Part shown: piece after piece, positions 1 through 12,321 of the stretch
How the letters are laid out: each line of letters begins with the position of its first letter
Position numbering within the stretch: position 1 is the first letter of the stretch
Assembly (NCBI GenBank): GCA_004026145.2
Contig: CP034990.1
Location: forward strand, 4,440,476-4,504,475
Direction of reading: 5' to 3'
Origin: Takifugu bimaculatus
Lineage: Eukaryota; Chordata; Actinopteri; Tetraodontiformes; Tetraodontidae
DNA: 64,000 nt
Program-made: the position numbers and the translations under genes
Notes under the pieces: model-generated
The model's database searches: none
What the model saw: only the letters and a program-made list of their open reading frames with translations
What the model was told of the DNA's origin: nothing

Positions 1-1740
1 TGGCTCCTTCTTTATACTCTGTGTGCAAAAGGTTGAAAGGGGTAGTATGTTGCAATCTGCACCAGTATCTAAACTGAAACTGCACATTTGCCATTAACTT
101 TGATTACTTCAATCCACGGTCACTGTTCCTCCTTGGCTCACAATCCTGCTGAATTTTTTTTTCAGTATACCCATATCATCCACATTATATATAATAAATA
201 CCTTTTATAGGTTTGTCTCCAGTCACATTCAGGAACATTGCACATTTCACTTTATCTCTTTTTGAAGATGTTAGTAATGAAGAGGTTTAAGTCTGTCTTT
301 CAGCCTTTGCCAGATCTGTTATGCTTCAGTTTATTTTGGTGGTCTTTTCCTAACTGGACCTGCAGCTTAACCAGTACATCCTTTTATCATTTGACACCAG
401 ACTGCTACCATCCATACTGTTGTAATGTTTGGCTCAGTTGAACGACTTAGAACTTTTCTCCTTGTCAGTCCATTCCTAGTTTTCCTAGGACTGCATTACC
501 TGCTAGTGGCTCCTTCTCTACAGAAATCCTAACAGGAAATGTTGCTCACCACAAGATACAATTTGAACTTCTGGATCCATGAAATTCAGTTTTCCATCAA
601 ATTTCATTCCAAGGCACAAACGGCTCACTGGTTTTAGTTCTTCCATCATTTCCTTCTGACACCACAGATGAGTTTCCACTAAACTCTGTTTCCTCTATGT
701 TTAATTGAGAGGAGTCTGGCGGCAGACCTCCAGCATGGGGCCACTTCCTGCTCAGGCTCCAATCTCAGGCCACCTCCAGTTTTATGACCGGAAATAACAA
801 ACTCTTTGTGTGTCTCCTAAAAGCTTCTGATATTTTAACAATTTTGACTGCAGCCAGTTTTTCCAACTACTGTGTGGGACATATGTTTACCACCCTGTTG
901 GATGACCTACTGCTATGTGACAGTGACAAGTTGCAACTGCAAAACACGGATTGTATGTTGCCATTTTACTAATTTTCCAAATGTTACACATGTCATCGAG
1001 GTGTGTTAATGCAACATTATCGGTGGCCAGCAGTTATGACGGATGAGGTTGTTGTTTGTCAAAATGAACAGGAAATGTTTTATTATTGTTCGCGCCATTT
1101 GGTTTAAGAGGGTTTTTTTTCTTTCACCCTCGAGTTTGCTGCATTTTTTGTTTGTAATTTTGTTTTTTAGCCTATGAACTTACCTTGCAGATAAGTTTTG
1201 TTTTTAGTTTGTTCTTTTTTAAACTCTAGACAACAGATTTTCTGTCTTTTTAATCATCACAATTATGTATATAATTCAATAGATAAATAAGGAATTTTTC
1301 TTCAACATGTTATACGCAAGTTTTAATTTGATTAATTACGTCATGGTTTAATTCCCACATTAAGTCCAGATCTTTGCAATACATTGATGCAAACTTATTC
1401 AGTTCTGAATATTATGAAGGTGTCTTATGTTCCACTGGTCTTGCCATACATTTGTACATGTGTCTTAATGATTATTTCCCCTCCTTCTTACATAATTATA
1501 CTCATGCTCATTGAGAACCCATAAACAAATAAAACTACAGGTCAGTGCAGATTTGCTCTGTATTATTTATTAATATGCAAAATACATTTCTTAAGTGTTT
1601 TGATTTTGGTTTCCTTTTTTCTTGTATTGACTATTTGTACATCCAAGGTAGTTTTCTGTAGTTTTCCCTCATTCTCTCCTGCAGCCCCACATTATCTGTA
1701 CAACCGCTTCCAACTGCTCACCATTTCCAAGTCAGTATAT
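1..1740. other. Gene-free flank, no element recognised
   Basis: No ORF here resembles a known protein and no spliced gene could be assembled. The sequence is AT-rich with T-runs. I see no terminal repeats or transposase motifs. It may hold distal regulatory DNA of ccnd1, but nothing in the sequence shows this. Confidence 0.5.
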
Positions 1741-1741
1741 A

Positions 1742-2372
1742 TCAAATCAAATCAATTTTTATTTATATAGCGTCTTATACAATCAAAATTGTTTCAAGGC
1801 GCTTTCCAGAATCCCAGGGCCTAACCCAACAGTGGCAAGGAAAAACTCCCCTTTAACAGGAAGAAACCTTGAGCAGGACCAGGCTCATGTAGGGGGACCC
1901 TCCTGCTGATGGCCGGCTGGGTAAAGGGAGAGGAGAGGAGAAGGATAGGAGAGGAGAGATGAGGAGTAGAGAAGGAGAGAGAGAGGAGAGGAGCTGGAAG
2001 GAGGAGAGAGAGATGCGTAGGAGGAAGGAGAGGAGAGTAAGGAGAGTGAGAGCGCAGGTCACGTGGGCTGAGGAGAGGAAGATGCTAGGGCGAGTGATAG
2101 AGAGGAGAGGCGAGGAGCAGGAAGGAGGAGAGGAAACCATGACCCAGTGGGGTGACAGAGGCCTGTCAGGTGATCATGTTTAGCAGCCTTGGCCTATAAC
2201 AGCATAGCTAAGATGTGACCTAACGATTAGATGACCCCCTAAGTATGATAATTTGTCTCTCTATGATAGTAACTGGAACTACAGAATTAACAACAATAAG
2301 CTTTTTCAAAGAGGTAGGTTTTAAGTCTGATCTTAAAAGTAGCGATGGAGTCAGCCTCCCGTACCTGGATAT
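1742..2372 (-). mobile_element. LINE 3' end (L2/Rex-like), antisense
   Basis: The segment opens with tandem AAATC units followed by a 'tttatttatatagcg' block, which is the reverse complement of the 3' terminus of a LINE family present repeatedly in this window (13359, 19313, 51582 and 62636 on this strand; 51641 and 52645 on the other). It continues through a conserved 3' untranslated block, a purine-rich GGAGA-type stretch (about 1920-2140), and the end of the ORF2 tail near 2300-2372, where similarity stops. Only the 3' end is present, as expected for 5'-truncated LINE insertions. The clade (L2 versus another Jockey-superfamily lineage) is inferred. Confidence 0.75.
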
Positions 2373-2990
2373 ATGCAGCATAACTCTACTAACCCATGGC
2401 CAGATTGTCTTCACTTTCATGCTGTCTCCGCCACTTGATTCTGGATCACTTCCCTGGACTCTAGTCACGGCAAATGAAGCTTTTGTGAAGTGCTGAAGGA
2501 CTTGACCCAAATATTTCAAGTTCAATAGCTGATGCATCATTTATAGTGACCTCTCCTGGTGAGAGATGAGCTTTGCACTGCAAGGCTGCAGTTAAATTGA
2601 ATGAGACAGGCTAGTTGGTGAACAGAAGGCTTTCAAGTACACATGCGTGCACATGCCTAATTTTAGGTGTGTCTTTTCTTTTCTTTTCTTTATTTTTTAT
2701 TTTGATTGACACTAGGCTGAATGTTATGTTCTGTCTACAAATCAACATTGATGACTGTGTTTATTGATAAAATACAGAGAAATATGGCATAGTTGGATAT
2801 GCTTGTGTAACAAAGGGGGGATTGTGTGGGAAAGGGGGCACTCAAGATTTTTAGTGGGTTTTTTTTTTCCCACACATTATTTGGATTTTGCTGTTTTATT
2901 TTATTTTGCCCTCAATTTCTCCACATTTGGAGAATACTCTTTTACAGGGAGCAGAGGATGCCGCTGTGCATAAAAATCTTTTGGCAAGCT
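2373..2990. other. Unassigned stretch between LINE and hAT
   Basis: There are short ORFs on both strands (for example 2220-2540 on the minus strand) but no domain I recognise. Part is probably degenerate repeat. A T-rich TTTTC run lies near 2670-2700. Confidence 0.35.
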
Positions 2991-2999
2991 TGAAATGGT

Positions 3000-4130
3000 T
3001 TGTTCAGCTAGTAGGCTCATGGGTCTTCTGATCTGGTCAGCAGTGGGTCACTCATGTACCAGTGCAATTCCACTGGTGCACCTATGGTGGCATACTTTTC
3101 ACCTCTTGCAGCTGACACAGCTCGGTCCTGGGTTTCTTGGAGCTGTTTGAGACGATGTGGAGTGTGTGTGTGTGTGTGTATGTGTGTGTGTGTGTGTGGG
3201 GGGGGGGGAGTTGTGTTTTTTTTCAATTGGAGCATTGTGCTGCCAGTCGTCTTACTGCTGCCTGTCCATGATTGTAGGTGCCTATCTTGAATCCAACAGT
3301 GTAGTGAGGAGTTTGGCTCTCTTACTTTGCTCGTGTGGCTGTTTCTTCAAATTGTGTCATACAAATGTAGCATCTTGACCATTGAGATGACTTTTGACTC
3401 TGAAACTCTCTTTTCCTTAAGGTTTCACTGTTGCTTGGAAAAAAGGGATGAGTAAATTCAAGCATGCCACTGTAGTTCCACAGTCACCAGAGGACAGAGA
3501 TATCACATTGGAGCTGCACCTACTGACTGTCTCACCTTGAGCAGGCATTGCAGCATGAGGAAGGTGCTCTTCCAGTGTGTGTTCACCTCCTGCATCAGCT
3601 TTCTTGCTGGACAGTTCATGTGCTCCAGCACTTTTCCAAAAATTTTTTTTGCACTTGTTCTAGTTTTGAATAATGACAGTATCTTTTGTGCCCTTGTTCC
3701 TCTAGGCCAGAAGTCGCACCTAGAGTCTTCTTTACAACAAAATTTAAAGAACGGGCAGAGCAGAGTGCATGTTTTTATGCATTCTGACAGAAGCTAGCAT
3801 ACTGGCTCCTGCATCAGTCACACTGGAGGTCACTTACCCACAAGGTCCCATTCCCTAATGAGAGACCTTGTAGCACCACTACTGCTTGCAACAGTATGTG
3901 CTGCAGGGAAATGTGCCACTCCCAGGAGCGCTTTGACCAGCTTTACATGGTCCTCTACATAATGACAGGTCAGTGGAATATATGCAATAATGGACATATC
4001 TGCTATCTGACTCACAGCCACTACCATCACCATGGATGCCTGGTACTTAATCACCAACTGTTTGATGACTAAATTTATATTTATATTTGCATGTGTACTA
4101 CCCCCCACTCGTCTCCAAACCATTTTGGTG
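3000..4130 (-). mobile_element. hAT transposase relic (ZBED-like)
   Basis: Reading the minus strand from 4123 downward gives, in order, segments typical of hAT/ZBED transposases. First is a 'TCHYVEDHVKL' stretch matching the conserved region where the transposase core describes the tested target-cell behaviour (about 4000-3900). Next is 'KILSLFKTRTSAKK' followed by 'KLMQEVNTHWKSTFLML' (about 3690-3540), corresponding to the family's KLxQEVxTRWNSTFxML motif. Last is 'SDPLLTRSEDP' (about 3050-3017), which matches the start of the C-terminal dimerisation domain. The frame is broken between these blocks, stops are present, and a (GT)n tract sits inside it, so it is a dead copy. The ends and target duplications were not found. 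Confidence 0.8.
3162..3208. repeat. (GT)n microsatellite with G-run
   Basis: About 18 GT units with one interruption are followed by an 11-base G-run. The tract lies inside the hAT relic and produces artefactual open frames on both strands. Confidence 0.95.
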
Positions 4131-7100
4131 GTAATTGGCTAGAATGTGGTTTGTTATGGTTTGGTGCACTGCCTGTCCCTAGTGGGTTTTTTTTTTTTTT
4201 ACATTTACAACCCCCTCCAGGGACTGAGTTTTTTCACCTTGTGTTTAGGGGGTAAGCAGCCAGCAGAGTAAGCAGAGATGCCAATGATTTGATGAAAACA
4301 AGCAGTATGATTGCCTTATGCAAATTTAAATCTGGATTGATAAATTTAGTTTAATCACAAAAACTAATTATTCAATATAGTAAATATATACTTTGATTTT
4401 ATGTTTATATTATTCTGGAATCATGTACTGCAAAGAATTGTAACTTGTAGAAAAACCTAAAGTTAAATTCAGACACAATGCACAATTGTATGTACATGTA
4501 GATGCGGGGGTTGACCTCTGGTTTTGGAGATAAGATGTGCCAGATGCTTGGGACCCCTTCCCCATTTCCTGCTTCCACTTAAAGAACTGATGTCTTTTTT
4601 GGTAAAACTATGAGAAGGAAACCTATACATTATGCAAGTGAATATGTTTACATCATGTGTGAAATGTTTAAAAGCCTTTGTTTCATTTGTCCAAATCAGT
4701 TCTAGGTTTAGTTTTAGTTCCAGACCGAGATGATTAACCAGTAGAACTCCATCTGTAAAGATGGCCAAACTAATGATTTTAATGAAGACTTGGACATTCT
4801 CCCTCTCTCTCTCTGTCTCTCTCTTTCCGTCTCTTTCTGTCTCTCTCTCTTTTGTAGAAATGTTTCTCAATCCAAGCATTTAAATCTGCATAGAATTATT
4901 CTCCATGAAGCCTCTGCAGACCACTATTCTTCCCATAGAGGACAAGAATGTGTCTCATCCCATAATAAAATAATATTAAGGTGCTGCAAAATACTTTATA
5001 AACAAGGTCAGGGAAAATTCTGAATTAATAACATTGCAATTATGTATTTTAAAATCTCCTCAACTGCAAAGCAAGACATTATGATTTGTACTTATATTTT
5101 AAATGAATAGTAGCAGTTTGTTTACCCACCCTTATTACAGGGCATTAATAAAGTGCACTGTTGAGCTGATCTTGGATCTGTCTTCCTGTGAGATTGCCAC
5201 AAATTCACCCCACCCCAAATGCTTCTGGGTCAGGTTCATTTATGCGTGACCACAGCAATGGTCCCTCGGGGAGCAATTAGGTGTCCGTTGCTTGAGATGT
5301 CAAGCAACAATTAGCTGCAGCTCCTGAGAGCGCAAACTGCCAGTGTTTCATTTTCCAAACTGCCAGTGTTTCATTTTCCTGTATGGTTACACCAAGCTGC
5401 AAACACTGGAACTCTTCTCATTTCAGACTCTTCTCAGTCCCACCAGATACTGTTTTTCTGTGAACTCTCATGATATGAGGAGGAAGCTGGGTGCCTGTAT
5501 GTATCTATTCCATCTTATGACTGAGCAAAGGTATATAAAGGTTAATAATGTGAAGTGATTAATTCACCCTGAAATTAATTATGTCTATAAAAACAAACAT
5601 TTTATTCCCCAAAAGTCATCCATTCAATGTTTTTGGTGTGGCACAAACACGCAAGTGACAAGAATTCTTCACATTTGGCTCAAAGAGAAGAAGAGTTCTG
5701 GTTGTCATGGTTACACGTTATAAATAGAGCAGCTGGGAAAGTAGGTGACAAGAGAATAGAGAGTTTCAGGATAAAAGACACTGATGAAATCTCTCATGGA
5801 GGATCCGCTAAGTTAGAAACAGACACAGACCGATTTAGAAACACTGGCTGACAAAGAATAAAGCTCTGCATGTTGAATTTAAGTATAGAACAGGTTTCGT
5901 TTTCCCATTATATGTTGTGCATTTGATACATTAGAGTTTAAAAGTTTTGTCTGGAAACAGGAGCAGTGAGATTAATTGCAGTAAGACAGGTCTGCAGCTT
6001 ATCTTTGAATCCTCCCTTTTTATTTTTGGCATTTGTGTCAGGCACATTGTTCCTTTCCCCAGAACCACCAAGAGCTTTGGATATTTCAGTCAAAGATTCA
6101 ATGCACAGAATAAAGTCAGAATAAACACCAGACAACAGAGCTTTATTTTATCTCATGCATGACAAAGCCCAAGGGCTTCTATGGAACAACTGATTTTTCT
6201 CTGAAAACACATCATCTTTTATATTGTAAATTATGGACATGGGAACATCTATTCACATGTCCACTTTCTCTATTCCACCTTCTTTTGCCGTGTTTTTTGC
6301 TCTCTGGTTACATCACTTTATAGCAGGTGTTGGATGAAAGGGGTTTTAAATTTTGTCTGTTTTGAGCTACTTCTTCATCCCACACAAAAACAGCATATTT
6401 TCCTACTTTCTACTGGAGTTGGATGTTTTAGTTCTTTAAAAGCCCTTTTCTTTATTAAGAGGGGTTGACAAAAGAAAACCACCCCTTTTATTTAAGAAGA
6501 GCTGACAGTAATCTCTTCCCATGTGAGTCTGAGCTGGGAGCCCTGCTTGCTCCTCTTGCTCATCAATTGGCATACACTATAATAGAACAGCTTCTCTGGT
6601 GCTCTAAAATATAATCATTCGTTTCAAGCAGCATAATTTACTTACTAAGGTTAAACATAGGTCAGGACACGGTAGCACAACATAGGCTTATATGAATGGG
6701 GGGGACTCGCTTACACGGTTACAAATGCAGCACTACATAACTGCTTCCTGGTGTAGGGCTGGCAGTGACACAACTCAAGGATTTCCTAAAAAAAGCACTT
6801 GAGACATTACTTGTGGCCTCTCCTTAAAGCTTATATTAGTCCCCTTGGTAAAGACACAGAAAAATCTGCAGCAAACACTGAAACAATACTGTAGTGTTGC
6901 ATCCAGCGAGGGAACACAGAGTTGATTAGTGTGGCTTTAAAATCCTGGCCAGTGAGCATCAGCAATGAAGCCAGCCTAATAATGATGAGAGGAGTTCCCT
7001 CAGCCTGCTGATTCTACGTGGAAGTAGAGGCAGCAGCAGCAGCTTTGTCATCGACCAAGAAGCTTAGCGGGGTACAATACGATTTGGCTGCAGGAAATGA

Positions 7101-8180
7101 AAAAAAGAAAAATGCGACACTTTTTACATGAACCTGAAATTATGTTTACAATATTTCAGTGAATATTCATTAGGTTTGTTATTCCTGATTATACTGTTTG
7201 TTTTTAATCAAGGGAGGCTGCAAGTATTCCGTGTTATGTGTCATGGCCTACTGATCACTGAGGACTAATAAAGCAGATCAAGTCTCCTCGGTCCCTCCCT
7301 CGGGCTAACATCTAACAGGTGATACGATGACGTTTGGTATTGGAATGCCCTCAAGTTCAACTGCAGGCTGCTCCATTATTCACTAGTTCTGATTCTGATA
7401 AAGCTGATTCTAAATTGGTTCATTTTTATTGGCCTGGACTGAGCTTGGCATTTATAGACATTTTAACTTTAAAGAATAGTCTGATTTCCCAGGTCCTGTG
7501 CCAGCTATTCATGATTAAGTTTCTCATTAAAGTAGGACATAATAATTGTTAAGTAAATATATTACTATAAAATCTCATTTAAATGAACAAACACTTGGTC
7601 TTTCAAAAGCAGACTCAGAAGCAGCACCTCCCATCTTGCCACAATTTGCACAGCTGACTTTATCTTTTCTTGGAAACCTTTTGTGTTAAAAAATGTATCA
7701 TATGGCAGAAGAGGCCTTTATTTTTATAGCATTGTTATAATGGATTGCACAGAAAATGTATGCCCTAAGACAATGTTCCACACCTGCCTTCTGCTTAAAA
7801 GGCCCATTCTTTCATTGCGACCCCTTCAATGGTAGCAGAACTGGCTCACACTTCTCTGTTTAATTGGTATTTCTTATCCTAGGACTTAACTACCGGAATG
7901 CTGCGATCCTGCTCAGAATTCCTTGTACCGCAGCTGATAAAGTAAAGAGTCAAACCTGATCCTGTTGCCTGTGTCTGCATTTGGAGCTCAGTTTGCATCT
8001 GCAAATTCTAACACAAACAGCTTCACCACAGTGTAACTCTCTGTTCATTTAGACCTCATTGATTTAAACAGGCATAATTTTCTCTGCAGCATACCAGATT
8101 AAACCCCATCACAGCTGTTTGACATCGCTATTAAACCACCTATCAGTAAACACATTTCATATGTTGCCTGCTCCCTGTTG
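4131..8180. other. Gene-free region with simple repeats
   Basis: No gene is recognisable over about 4 kb. Visible features are a CT-rich microsatellite at about 4798-4855 and a perfect 23-bp tandem duplication (5333-5355 and 5356-5378). The ORFs here are short, lack domains, and look like chance frames. Confidence 0.5.
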
Positions 8181-8189
8181 GTTTCCCTA

Positions 8190-8510
8190 AAACATAAAAA
8201 TCCTTCAATTTCTTATTTTTTTCCGTTTCACTACAGAGCAGGGGTCTCACCACTGATGTTCTGTGTCCCAAAAAGAAAAGCTTGTTTAACAACCTTGCTC
8301 TGTTGGGGAACACTGGCAGAGCACATTGATGGACTTTCACATAATATCTCTGAACAGTTACAGGATAAAGCTCAAAGTTTCACCTCTATCTCTGTGGTGT
8401 TTGATGAAAGAACTGATAGTGCTCAGCTTACCATTTTCATCAGGGGTGTGAATGACAGAATTGAGGTGACAGGAGTGTGTGTCCGATTCATGGGAATACC
8501 AAAGTGCTAA
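8190..8510 (+). mobile_element. hAT transposase fragment, GTF2IRD2-like
   Basis: The translated segment contains 'ISEQLQDKAQSFTSISVVFD' and then 'AQLTIFIRGVNDRIEVTG'. These are diagnostic of the transposase domain shared by GTF2IRD2/FAM200-type domesticated and transposon hAT (Charlie-like) proteins, where the acidic residues of 'xxDExTD' start the catalytic core. The reading frame ends at 8510, so only a fragment remains. A further weakly similar piece ('LNTLDFKLQG' at about 9385-9415) lies downstream of an LTR-like insert and may be the same element continuing. Confidence 0.75.
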
Positions 8511-8699
8511 GGTAACACTGTGGAATTGGAAAGGCTTGCTCTGACATGGACATTATAAACCCACAGTAAATGCTTGAAATTTGAACATGTGATGTCACGT
8601 CCTGAGATGTTTGAATTAAATTACACCAAGTCCAGAGGACCAGTTCTAACATTTTTTTGGAAGAAATCGAAGCGTTACATGTGAGGGGAGTTGTTGATG

Positions 8700-9232
8700 T
8701 TTCTTTTTGTGTTCTTTGTTTTCCGGTGGCCTCCCAGAGTGGCGCCATCTAGAGGCTGAGAGCTGGTGGAACACTGAAAGGCAGACAGTGCTGGTGATGA
8801 GGAGGATTGGCGCCACCTGTGGACTCCCAGGGTGTTTTAGGATTGGCTCCCCTGTGTCCTATCTGACCAATCACCAGCGGAGTCCCGTTTTAAAGGTTCT
8901 CCCTCCTAATTTCATGGGGGCTCGCTCTCGCTCCGTGTTGGACAGGAAGAGTTTGTGGAGGGCAGGTGGGACTAGGTAAGGACGGGGTACCCCATACATT
9001 GCCGCACATAGATATTCTGATTGTTATTTACACTAGGTTATGGGCTGTGGCCACCGTTATGTTTTAAGATGCCCTGTTTTTTGACTTTTGTTTGACCCGT
9101 TTGGTTCACCTCTCCCTCCACACGTGTGTTCTGTTAAAAAATAAAGCACAATCTTGACAGTCTGTTTCAGTCTTTCCCTGGTGGTTTGTTAGTCTCTACG
9201 TTAACCCCCTCAAAAGGCTTGAATGTAACATG
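8700..9232 (+). mobile_element. Possible solo LTR-like insert
   Basis: This GC-richer block interrupts the hAT relic. It has the layout of a long terminal repeat: a promoter-like GC-rich front, then an AATAAA signal (about 9140) followed by a GT/T-rich stretch about 40-80 bases later. The boundaries are uncertain; no clean TG...CA ends with flanking duplication were found. The alternative is an unrelated interspersed repeat. Confidence 0.3.
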
Positions 9233-10147
9233 TGGCATCATACTGAAGTGAGCTACCTTGATAGGCAAACGTGTGAGTGAAAAGCAAAAAGATTCATAGA
9301 AGATAGCAGACTGGATGTTCTTGAACCAGATGATCTAAAATGTGTGCTGTATTTTGGAGGTTCTTGTGGATTTAACACAACAGCTGAACACCCTGGACTT
9401 TAAGCTGCAGGGTTCCGGTCAGGTCTTCACAACAGCTTATGAAATTGTCAAACATGTCTCCACAAACCAAGACTTCTGAAAAAATCACAACTTTCTGCAA
9501 AAAAAAAAAAAACCCTCTGTGATTTTTCTCCATGCGGATCTTTGGTGGAATAGGGAACAACATTCAGTGGGGATGAATATGGCTCTGCTATTGAAAACTT
9601 AATAATTTTAATAATAATTAAATTGATAACATTATGCTGATAACAAGGCACACTGACACTTTCCATCTGTTTGTGGACCTTTTCTTCGCTGAAGTGGACA
9701 GTGTCTCCATCATGTTGTAAATTGAACTCATTGGAGGACTCAGTGGAGGTGATGGGAAATGGGAGGATGATGGCAAAGCTGTCATCCATGTTGAACAACA
9801 CGTCCCACCCCCTGCAGGACACTCTGACAGCACTGAGCAGCCCCTTTAGTGAGCGGCTGCTCCACCCTCACTGTGTGAACGAGAGGTATTGCAGATCTTT
9901 CCTTCCAGCTTCTGTCAGACTGCACAATAAACATAATGCCCACTATTCTGCAGACTAGTAGACATAAATAAATAACTGTTTTTACCACTGGACTCACACA
10001 ATAACATTACAATTCTCTAATAGCATTTCAACCATTTTGCACACACTGAATATTAGATATTCTGATATATATATTCTTCAGGTAAACTCCTTGTATACCT
10101 GTACTATGTACAAGTATACAAAAAGGCTAATTATCAACTTAGCTTGG

Positions 10148-10148
<1 letters not shown>

Positions 10149-10200
<52 letters not shown>
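10149..10200. repeat. (AT)n microsatellite
   Basis: About 26 perfect AT units are followed directly by an interspersed repeat that recurs inverted at 54063. Confidence 0.95.
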
Positions 10201-10201
<1 letters not shown>

Positions 10202-10312
10202 TCCTAGGAACAGCTAAGATCCTGCGCAGAACCCTCAGACTCCCAGGCCTCTGGTAGAGGACCTGAGTCTGAATGAAGGAGGCACTGCCCAGGAGGGCAA
10301 GGAAGAGATTTT
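10201..10312 (-). repeat. Interspersed repeat, inverted partner at 54063
   Basis: The reverse complement of this segment matches 54063-54175 at roughly 90% identity by eye, including a 'ctctaccagaggcctgggag' core. Both copies abut long AT tracts, but on opposite sides relative to the repeat. The sequence is a fragment of a common fish retroelement; I cannot name the family. Confidence 0.7.
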
Positions 10313-10430
10313 TTTTTATATTCTATTCTTATTTTAATTTTTTTCTCTGCGTGTTTTTACTACTGTTGTGCTGTAAATTTCTCCATTGTGGGACAAATAA
10401 AGGAATCTGAATCTGAATTGACTTACAGTG

Positions 10431-11149
10431 CAACAGTGAACTGAAAATTAAATTCCGAGGCACAGGGAAAAGCAGACAAGATGTCACTGAAAATATAATA
10501 GTTTTTCAGTCATTTGATGCACCTTTTTGGAAGAATATATACGTGCCAGAAACTGTTCTCTTCAATTGAGGCTACTTTGAAAAAAGCAAGTACAGGACAA
10601 TGCTTAGAGAGGCTCATCTTGAGCTTCAGTTTTAACTGCAACCTCCCTCAGGGCCTGTGGTGTGCACAGATAGACACTAGGAGGTGCCCTTTGTCCTCTG
10701 CTCTTAGAAGTACACTTCGGTACACTTTTTACACGTGCACCGGAACACTGCAAGGTGAACAATGGAAATCATGAATACCAGTGTAGCCGGTCAGGGTTGC
10801 CATGTACTTTGACATTGTGTCCCTTTTGCAAAGTTCAGAAGCTTAGCGCAGACTGAACATGTGGGAGTGTTAATTTAACGAAGGCGAATGGAAATTCATT
10901 GTTCCAGTGATAGACTACGAAGCAAAGCAGTGACTCACAAAGAATGAGCCCAAAAACATTAATAAATAAATTTACGTTAGCAAATAATGTCTGTGTGAGT
11001 TTTAAAAGCCTGACATCATTGGAAAATGTAAAGATTTATTCTGCTGAAACACTACATAAATCATAATAATTGTAACTATTCATTTGTACACAGCAGCAAA
11101 AGCTCCCAGCATCCAACCATGCCACAAAATGACATTTTTTTGATATATC
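10431..11149. other. No feature recognised
   Basis: Only short domain-free frames are present. There are no transposon motifs and no splice-consistent coding segments. Confidence 0.4.
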
Positions 11150-12250
11150 ATGTTAGAACATGATACTAATTTATCACATTACAACCTAAAACCAATTTGT
11201 GTTATACCTTGTAGCATGACACACACACAAAAAAAACCAACAGACAATCAGAAGTTACTGAAAATGAAAGATAGATGGTTGAAGAGAAGGAGAGTTACAC
11301 TGCAAATACAGCTGCAGGACAAGGGGACCTTTCAGTGGATGAAGAAGGTGCAAAGTAAGACATTCAGACACAGTGTAATGAAAGTCAAAGCTAGTCTCAA
11401 TAGAATCAAACAGGGCCAGAAAAGCCATGGAAGTCAAAAAATGGATGGTAAGAAAGATGAAGAGGAGAGTTTCAGTGAAAACACAGCCACAGGAGGAGAT
11501 AGTTGAGTGGATGCTGAAGCTACACAGGATGAAGAAACAACAGGCATTAAAGGCTGCATTTTTTATAACAAAAAAGGACAAAATAAAACTTAAATGTGAT
11601 AAACTTAACGTGAATAAACTCAGATCTCCATTGACTGATGCATTATATCATGTTATACACTTGTGTTTAAATATCAGCATGTAAAAAAAAAAGACATGAC
11701 CCCATGTCAGTGCAAAAGCAGAATTCACTTTTGACTGTGCCGATGTCTACCTTTGCTCTTAGAGAAGCAACAGAAAAAAATAAGTTTTCCAGTGAATCTC
11801 ATCAATGTGGTTACACACAGCAAATAAAAATCAAAGATTTAGACCAGCGGAGCACCTGCAGAGACAAAAAACACCAAAAGCTACAACCAAAGATGTCAGC
11901 AATTTCCATTATGCCATGCTGCAAAATACACTGTTTGAGAAAATAAAAGCTGACAACATAACCTGCAGCATGACCAAGGATGTTTTAAAGAAAATATCCT
12001 CAGAAGTGAAGAAGAGCTCGAGGCTTCAGAAGGATGTAATGCTGGAAGTAATGCTTACTCAAAAAGTAATCCAGGAGAGCAGCAGTCATGCATCATTTAG
12101 TGGATATCCTCAGCTCCTACAAATTGATCCATTTGCTGTAGATTTGTACAGAGAGGGTGGCCTTAACATTCTGGCAGAACACCTAAGAAAAACATCATCT
12201 GTCCCTCTCGACCTCGATGTTTTTGCTGTTAGGTTTCGGGGGTCTTAACA
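11150..12250 (+). pseudogene. Cluster of unrecognised overlapping ORFs
   Basis: Four plus-strand frames run in series (11150-11506, 11427-11684, 11704-11946, 11805-12248) and would form one longer reading frame if a few shifts were allowed. The first parts are lysine-rich and low in complexity. The last (147 codons) has a more protein-like composition, with an amphipathic helix-like middle and a C-terminal segment 'IDPFAVDLYREGGLNIL'. I do not recognise a domain. The minus-strand frame at 11255-11581 is a shadow. A decayed transposon ORF is the likeliest explanation because of the nearby gag relic, but that is inference. Confidence 0.35.
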
Positions 12251-12321
12251 GAACCCGAGGACATGGTGGTAATAACATCCAAGAGTTTTATTTACAGGGG
12301 GGAATAACACAAGGAAGACAG

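Larger units (their letters stand above)
9660..10430 (+). mobile_element. LINE 3' end with ORF2 C-terminal tail
   Basis: The frame 9671-9958 ends in 'SERLLHPHCVNERYCRSFLP', the conserved C-terminal tail of a common fish LINE ORF2 (motif L-HPRC-x-ERYRRSFLPAAVxLxN). The sequence at 10320-10430 is a LINE-type 3' UTR ending in an AATAAA-containing block with short repeated 'gaatct' units. Between them lie an (AT)n tract and a second repeat (10201-10312), which probably inserted later. Only the last part of the element is present. Confidence 0.65.
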
